From Candidatus Nitrosopumilus sp. (lineage in GTDB: Archaea; Thermoproteota; Nitrososphaeria; Nitrososphaerales; Nitrosopumilaceae), in NCBI GenBank assembly GCA_029863665.1, contig JAOTUX010000030.1:1-9140 (forward strand): DNA of 9,140 nt. The letters run 5' to 3'. Under the pieces are notes generated by a model. The model saw only the letters and a list, made by a program, of their open reading frames with translations, did not search any database and was not told the DNA's origin. Positions 4,981 through 9,140 of this stretch are shown here, piece after piece (position 1 is the first letter of the stretch; each line of letters opens with the position of its first letter). The position numbers and the translations under genes were made by a program.

Positions 4981-7479
4981 TTGACTATTCCAAGGGTGAG
5001 TTCTTCACTAAAGGCAGTTGAACTAAAACAAGTTCCAGCACCACTAATAATTGGAGAGAGAATAAACACACAGGGTTCTCGTAAAGCAAAGCAACTGGTA
5101 CTATCTGATGACTATGACGGATTACTGGACTTAGCAAGAATTCAAGTTGAAGATGGAGCACATTGCCTTGATGTCTGTGTTGCAACAACTGAGCGTTCAG
5201 ACGAGCAAGAGTTTATGTTGAATCTGGTAAAAAAACTGAGTCTTGAAATTGACGCACCATTAGTAATTGATTCTACTGATCCAAAAGTGATTGAATCTTC
5301 AGTAAAACAAATTCCTGGAAGGCCGATAATTAACTCTATTAATCTTGAAGGGGATGGAAGCAGATTTGAAAAACTAGCACCACTCATGGCAAAGTATGGT
5401 CTACCTGCCATTGCATTGTGCATTGGACCTGACGGTATGGCAAAGACCCCACAAGAAAAAGTAGATACTGCAGAACTACTCTATGAGACAGGAAAAAAAT
5501 ATGATCTAAAGCCTGAGCAGTTTATCTTTGATGTACTGACCTTTACTCTGGCAACAGGAGAAGATGAATTCCTTGATGCAGGAAAAAATACTCTGGAAGG
5601 AATCAGACTAGTCAAAGAAAAATTTCCCGACTCCTTTACAACTTTGGGATTAAGTAACATCAGCTTTGGTCTGACACCTTATCCTAGAAAAATTCTAAAT
5701 TCTGTATTTTTGTATCATGCAGTAAAGACAGGACTTGATACTGCAATAGTTAATGCAAAAGAGATTATTCCATATGGCGAAATTGATGAGAAAGAAAGGA
5801 AACTTACTGAAGACCTAATATTTAATACCCATCCAAATGCATTATCTGAACTAATTTCATACTTTGAAAAAGCAGGCACTCAAAATACTACTGCTTCTAA
5901 AAAAATGGATGTTGATCCTACTTGGTCTCCTGGCAAACGTGCTAACTTTAGAATTGTAAATAGACTCAAGGATGGAATTCAAAATGATGTGGTATGCGCC
6001 ATTGCAGATAAGCTGGGAAAAAATGAATTAATCCAAGATAATGATGGGATACTCTCCATTGACATTCCTCAGGAATCTACCCATGATGGTGCAATTAAAA
6101 CACTCAATGAAGATTTGCTTCCTGCAATGAAGGAAGTAGGTGACAAGTTTGGTGCAGGGGAATTAATTTTGCCATTTGTTTTAAAGTCCGCTGAATGCAT
6201 GAAGGCAGCAGTAAGTGAGCTTGAAAAGTATTTGGTAAAAGAAGAGGGAACAAGCAAAGGTAAGCTTGTTCTGGGAACTGTATATGGTGATGTACATGAT
6301 ATTGGAAAAAATCTTGTAAAGACAATCTTTCAAAATAATGGGTACTCTGTGTATGATTTGGGAAAACAAGTACCATTGCAAAAATTCCTAGAAAAGATTG
6401 ATGAAGTAAAACCTGATGCCATAGGACTTTCTGCATTGCTAGTATCAACATCAAAGCAGATGCAGTTTTTCGTAGAGCATGCAAGAAAAAACAACATGGA
6501 TATTCCAATTTTGTGTGGAGGTGCTGCCATTAACAGCAACTACATCAACAGGATAGCTAAAGATAATGGGATATACGAGCCGGGTGTATTTTACTGCAAT
6601 ACTATGTTTGAGGGACTCAAAACAATGGATGCATTAATCTCTGATGAGAAACCAAAACTTTTAGCTCAATGGAGGGAAAAATTAGAAAACTGGAAAGAGC
6701 GTTCTACTGTTACAGTAGATCAAGATGAACTTCCAAGGAGTAACATCAAACCAATTACGCCTCCTACCCCACCAAGCATTGGGGTGCCAATTCGTCTGAA
6801 ACTAGACCAAATCAACATGGATGAGGTATGGCAGTTAATTGACAAAAAATCCCTATTCAAATTATCTTGGGGACTCCGAGGAAAGGCAGGTTCAGAATCA
6901 GAGGCAGAGCATGAGGAATTACTAACTTCGTGGAAGGCCAGAATAATTAAAGAAAAACTCTTTGAGCCTGAGATTGTTTATGGATATTTTAAATGCCACA
7001 ATAAAAACCGCATACTGTTAGTTGAAAATCCTGCAGGTGATGATGTGCAACTTGACTTTCCACGTTCTAGCAAACCTGAGCATCTGTGTCTGACTGATTA
7101 TTTTGGAGATGATGATATTGTAGCATTCCAATCAGTTACAGTGGGAAATAAAGTAGCTGAGATAATTGAGCAATGGAATAAAGAAGACAAGTATACTGAT
7201 GCTTACTATTTGCACGGACTGGCAGTTGAAGTTGCAGAAGGACTAGCATCATGGGTCAATGAAAAAATAAAATCTGAATTAAATCTGGAACAGGGTGGGT
7301 TGAGATATAGTTGGGGATTTCCTAGCTGCCCTGATGTGTCCCAGCATCACTTGGTCTGGAAATTATTGCAGCCAGAAAAATCTGGAATGATGTTGACTGA
7401 ATCTGGGCAGATAATTCCAGAACAATCAACTGCAGCAATTGTAATTCATCATCCTAATTCACAATACTTTGTGCTTTAG
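4981..7479 (+). CDS. metH: Cobalamin-dependent methionine synthase, pterin-, B12- and reactivation-domain protein
   Basis: Remaining modules of MetH on one 832-aa chain, lacking the homocysteine module encoded just upstream. Residues about 20-290 form the methyl-pterin-binding barrel (GERIN 25-29, VIDSTD 95-100, NSINLEGDG 118-126). About 315-420 is the helical cobalamin cap. About 425-560 is the B12-binding Rossmann domain, with DVHDIG giving the DxHxxG cobalt ligand H439, plus SALLVST 484-490 and CGGAAIN 512-518. A proline-rich linker (about 585-603) leads to the AdoMet-binding reactivation domain, with LSWGLRGK 628-635, LCLTDYF 702-708, RYSWGFPSCPD 775-785 and a terminal HHPNSQYF. The last Arg-rich motif has the RYS-GY/F form rather than E. 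coli RPAPGY. The start is TTG at 4981; an in-frame GTG at 4996 is an alternative. A TATA-like TATTTACA at 4950-4957 could give it a promoter of its own. Confidence 0.95.
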   Translation: MTIPRVSSSLKAVELKQVPAPLIIGERINTQGSRKAKQLVLSDDYDGLLDLARIQVEDGAHCLDVCVATTERSDEQEFMLNLVKKLSLEIDAPLVIDSTDPKVIESSVKQIPGRPIINSINLEGDGSRFEKLAPLMAKYGLPAIALCIGPDGMAKTPQEKVDTAELLYETGKKYDLKPEQFIFDVLTFTLATGEDEFLDAGKNTLEGIRLVKEKFPDSFTTLGLSNISFGLTPYPRKILNSVFLYHAVKTGLDTAIVNAKEIIPYGEIDEKERKLTEDLIFNTHPNALSELISYFEKAGTQNTTASKKMDVDPTWSPGKRANFRIVNRLKDGIQNDVVCAIADKLGKNELIQDNDGILSIDIPQESTHDGAIKTLNEDLLPAMKEVGDKFGAGELILPFVLKSAECMKAAVSELEKYLVKEEGTSKGKLVLGTVYGDVHDIGKNLVKTIFQNNGYSVYDLGKQVPLQKFLEKIDEVKPDAIGLSALLVSTSKQMQFFVEHARKNNMDIPILCGGAAINSNYINRIAKDNGIYEPGVFYCNTMFEGLKTMDALISDEKPKLLAQWREKLENWKERSTVTVDQDELPRSNIKPITPPTPPSIGVPIRLKLDQINMDEVWQLIDKKSLFKLSWGLRGKAGSESEAEHEELLTSWKARIIKEKLFEPEIVYGYFKCHNKNRILLVENPAGDDVQLDFPRSSKPEHLCLTDYFGDDDIVAFQSVTVGNKVAEIIEQWNKEDKYTDAYYLHGLAVEVAEGLASWVNEKIKSELNLEQGGLRYSWGFPSCPDVSQHHLVWKLLQPEKSGMMLTESGQIIPEQSTAAIVIHHPNSQYFVL

Positions 7480-8210
7480 TTGAATTTCTCTAAAAAACTA
7501 TTCAAACCATCAAAGTCATTAGGTGATGTAATTAGAACATCTCCTGTAATTTCATGAATGTCTTTTACAAATTTTTCAAACTCTTGTCCATACAACGACA
7601 GTTCCAGATTCAAAAATTTTGCAGATTTTGCATTTTTCTCAGATGGAAATAATACAATTGGAATGACTGAAAATTCTTTTAGACTATCTGAGAGATTCTG
7701 TACCTGCTGTACATTCTGAACCACTTGTGTAATGAATCCCTTGGGATTTGCATGTATTTTTTTTCCAATCTTAGAAAAATTAGGTTTGTTTGAAATTGAA
7801 AGATACAAATCAATTTTGGAATCAATCCCTTTCTCTCTTAGATTACTGACTGCTTTACTTGGAATCAGACCAGAATCTAATTTGCCATTTTGTGATGGGT
7901 CTCCCATGAGTACTAGTACTCCAGAAACTCCAATAGAGATGCATCTCTCCACAAACTCTGAGATTTCATTTTCATTTTTGTCTCTGACTCTGAGACTAAC
8001 TGTAATTGGAATCTCTGGAATCTCTTTTCTAATGATCTCTCCAACTTTAATTGGTGATACTCTCTGGTGTCCTAACACGTTTTCAGTAAGATGTATTGCA
8101 TCACATTTTTTTGAAATAATTTTTATCTTTTCAATAAATTTTACAATTGACTTTTCTGTATCCACGTCAGGTAGAATTTTTGGAGGATTAGCTTCGTACC
8201 TGATTGTCAT
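7476..8210 (-). CDS. Methylenetetrahydrofolate reductase-like protein, short and divergent
   Basis: Probable flavin-dependent reductase of the MetF family, which makes the methyl-pterin used by methionine synthase. Seen from the ATG at 8210 (244 aa; E. coli MetF has 296): EANPP at 6-10 carries the likely catalytic Glu, followed by SLRVRDKNENEI at about 72-83 and LVLMGDPSQ at 99-107 with the flavin-contacting GD. The segment that in typical MetF reads like YPExHP is replaced by LYLSISNKP, and the usual TQFFFD folate-site motif reads ITQVVQN (160-166), so the C-terminal half is divergent and shortened. The electron donor could differ from NADH. An in-frame TTG at 8216 would add two residues; the ATG fits a leaderless promoter better. 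The stop codon overlaps the end of the methionine synthase gene by 4 nt, tail to tail. Confidence 0.82.
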   Translation of the reverse strand: MTIRYEANPPKILPDVDTEKSIVKFIEKIKIISKKCDAIHLTENVLGHQRVSPIKVGEIIRKEIPEIPITVSLRVRDKNENEISEFVERCISIGVSGVLVLMGDPSQNGKLDSGLIPSKAVSNLREKGIDSKIDLYLSISNKPNFSKIGKKIHANPKGFITQVVQNVQQVQNLSDSLKEFSVIPIVLFPSEKNAKSAKFLNLELSLYGQEFEKFVKDIHEITGDVLITSPNDFDGLNSFLEKFN

Positions 8211-8230
8211 ACTCAATCTCTTTTATTATC

Positions 8231-8240
8231 GGTTAAAACC
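8231..8240 (-). promoter_or_regulatory. TATA-like box between metF-like and NUDIX genes
   Basis: GGTTAAAACC reads GGTTTTAACC on the - strand and is nearly symmetric (GGTT-AA-AACC). Its centre lies about 26 bases from the ATG at 8210, which suits a leaderless transcript of the reductase. The symmetry might also let a regulator bind, but nothing else supports that. Confidence 0.35.
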
Positions 8241-8279
8241 TTTGAATACCAAAACCCATATGGAATCGTAGGAAGCAAG

Positions 8280-8828
8280 ATGTTTTTGAATAATTTAAAA
8301 TCTATACTTTCAAGTGATATTGATGCTGATCTGAAATCTGATGGACGATACAGATTGGCATCAGTACTTGTAGTAATTTATGGCAAAGATCCACTTGTTG
8401 TAATGACTGAAAAACCCAAACACATGAAATTTCATGCAGGTGAAATTTCTTTTCCAGGTGGAAAACTAGATTCTGATGATTCTGATCTTTTAGAAACTGC
8501 ATTACGTGAAACAAGTGAGGAGATTGGACTAAATATTAACCGAGATCAGGTGATTGGTCAGCTAGAGCCAGTTGTTACTTTGAATTCTGGTTTTTTGATC
8601 CTACCTTTTATCTCAGTTATTGATGATATTCCAAAACTTACAGCAAACGCTGAAGTTGAAAAAATTTTTCACATTCCTTTGGAATCCTTTTTGAAAACTG
8701 CAGCAAATGATCCTGATCCAACTCACAATCTAATTCAAGAAATGTATACCTTTGAGTACCAAAATCAGATAGTGTGGGGAGCATCAGCTAGAATACTAAA
8801 ACAGATACAAAATTGTCTAAAACGCTGA
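8280..8828 (+). CDS. NUDIX hydrolase, CoA pyrophosphatase (NudL-like)
   Basis: Cytoplasmic Mg-dependent pyrophosphohydrolase (182 aa) that probably cleaves coenzyme A or acyl-CoA to phosphopantetheine and adenosine 3',5'-bisphosphate. The NUDIX box is at 60-84, ending RETSEEIGL, with the metal-binding REXXEE core intact; the first conserved Glu is replaced by an Asp-rich run (DSDDSD), as in NudL relatives. The preceding MTEKPKHMKFHAGEISFPGG (42-61) is the extra motif of the CoA pyrophosphatase subfamily, and VWGASARIL (165-173) is its usual C-terminal signature. Substrate assignment rests on family resemblance. The ATG at 8280 has a weak GGAAG ribosome site 6 bases upstream. The gene is divergent from the reductase gene across 69 bp, and its end lies 5 bp from the rpl39e promoter box. 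Confidence 0.9.
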   Translation: MFLNNLKSILSSDIDADLKSDGRYRLASVLVVIYGKDPLVVMTEKPKHMKFHAGEISFPGGKLDSDDSDLLETALRETSEEIGLNINRDQVIGQLEPVVTLNSGFLILPFISVIDDIPKLTANAEVEKIFHIPLESFLKTAANDPDPTHNLIQEMYTFEYQNQIVWGASARILKQIQNCLKR

Positions 8829-8832
8829 GATT

Positions 8833-8843
8833 CATTTAAAAAG
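8833..8843 (+). promoter_or_regulatory. TATA box of the rpl39e-rpl31e operon
   Basis: CATTTAAAAAG is the best TATA match in the window. Its centre is about 28 bases before the rpl39e ATG at 8866, so the message should be leaderless or nearly so. It begins 5 bases after the NUDIX stop codon. Confidence 0.6.
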
Positions 8844-8865
8844 AGCTCTTCGCGCCTGAAAATCT

Positions 8866-9024
8866 ATGGCTGCACGCAAGTCTTCTCCAAGAAAGATTCG
8901 TCTATTGAAAAAAACAAGACAGACATCACCCGTACCAGCTTGGATCATTCTCAAAACAAAGAGAAGTGTTAGAACAAATCCAAAACGTAGAGCTTGGAGA
9001 TCAACTGATGTGGAGGTAGGATAG
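8866..9024 (+). CDS. rpl39e: 50S ribosomal protein L39e
   Basis: Small, very basic protein of the large ribosomal subunit (52 aa), found only in archaea and eukaryotes, where it lies in the wall of the nascent peptide tunnel. The translation carries the family core: PRKIRLLKKTRQ at about 8-19, then PVPAWIILKTKRSVRTNPKR (23-42), and a Trp in RRAWRS (residue 44). Length matches the usual 50-52 residues; the last residues STDVEVG form a short acidic tail. Its stop TAG is followed at once by the ATG of rpl31e, so the two are cotranscribed. The gene is easily missed by annotation length cut-offs. Confidence 0.95.
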   Translation: MAARKSSPRKIRLLKKTRQTSPVPAWIILKTKRSVRTNPKRRAWRSTDVEVG

Positions 9025-9140
9025 ATGTCTCAAGAATTAGAACGTGTTTATACAATTAATCTAGGTAAAGCTTTACTTTCACAGTCTCAACATAGAGCTG
9101 TTAGGGCAATCAATATGATCAAAGAATTTGCTCGACATCA
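9025..9140 (+). CDS. rpl31e: 50S ribosomal protein L31e (3' partial)
   Basis: First 38 codons of the archaeal/eukaryotic large-subunit protein L31e; the frame runs off the window's right edge. The start MSQELERVYTINLGKALLS and the following RAVRAINMIKEFARH match the conserved N-terminal strand and helix of the family (ERVYTI, then RAxRxIREF-like). It starts directly after the rpl39e stop with no gap. In many archaea these two genes are followed by the translation factor aIF6 gene, which would lie just outside this window. Confidence 0.93.
   Translation, partial: MSQELERVYTINLGKALLSQSQHRAVRAINMIKEFARH

Noticed and set aside
7732..8271. 179-codon open frame on the + strand opposite the metF-like gene
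   Set aside because: It is a shadow of the reductase gene: the - strand frame shows clear family motifs while this one shows none.

Overview
This window most likely comes from an ammonia-oxidising archaeon of the Nitrososphaerota (Thaumarchaeota), probably Nitrosopumilus-like. Three things point there: the archaeal/eukaryotic-type ribosomal proteins L39e and L31e, a strongly AT-rich genome, and TATA-like boxes about 26-28 nt upstream of several start codons (the leaderless archaeal layout). The phylum call is an inference from gene content; no 16S gene or other marker is present.

Region 1 (2-2440, + strand) is a compact ABC importer operon of the nitrate/sulfonate/taurine (NitT/TauT/SsuABC) type. 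It holds a substrate-binding protein cut off by the window's left edge, an ATPase and a permease, with overlapping or nearly touching ends. The substrate cannot be read from sequence.

Region 2 (2441-2796) is a 356-bp gap between two convergent genes and the least explained part of the window. It holds two related units, each a hairpin with the same TGAAA loop but different stems, a bulged hairpin between them, and a GC-rich block enclosed by a 13-bp helix (2667-2757). A TATA-like box lies upstream of that block and a T-rich tract downstream. I read the block as a candidate non-coding RNA on the + strand.

Region 3 (2797-3897, - strand) encodes a major facilitator superfamily permease. It is divergent from region 4 across an 88-bp promoter region.

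Region 4 (3986-8210) is a methionine-synthesis cluster. Cobalamin-dependent methionine synthase is split into a homocysteine methyltransferase protein (320 aa) and a second protein (832 aa) with the pterin-binding, cobalamin-binding and reactivation domains. A short, divergent MetF-like reductase gene meets the second gene tail to tail with a 4-nt overlap. Together they would make methyl-tetrahydrofolate (or a related methyl-pterin) and pass the methyl group through cobalamin to homocysteine.

Region 5 (8280-9140, + strand) has a NUDIX hydrolase of the CoA pyrophosphatase type, then rpl39e and the start of rpl31e, which begins an archaeal translation operon that continues past the window.
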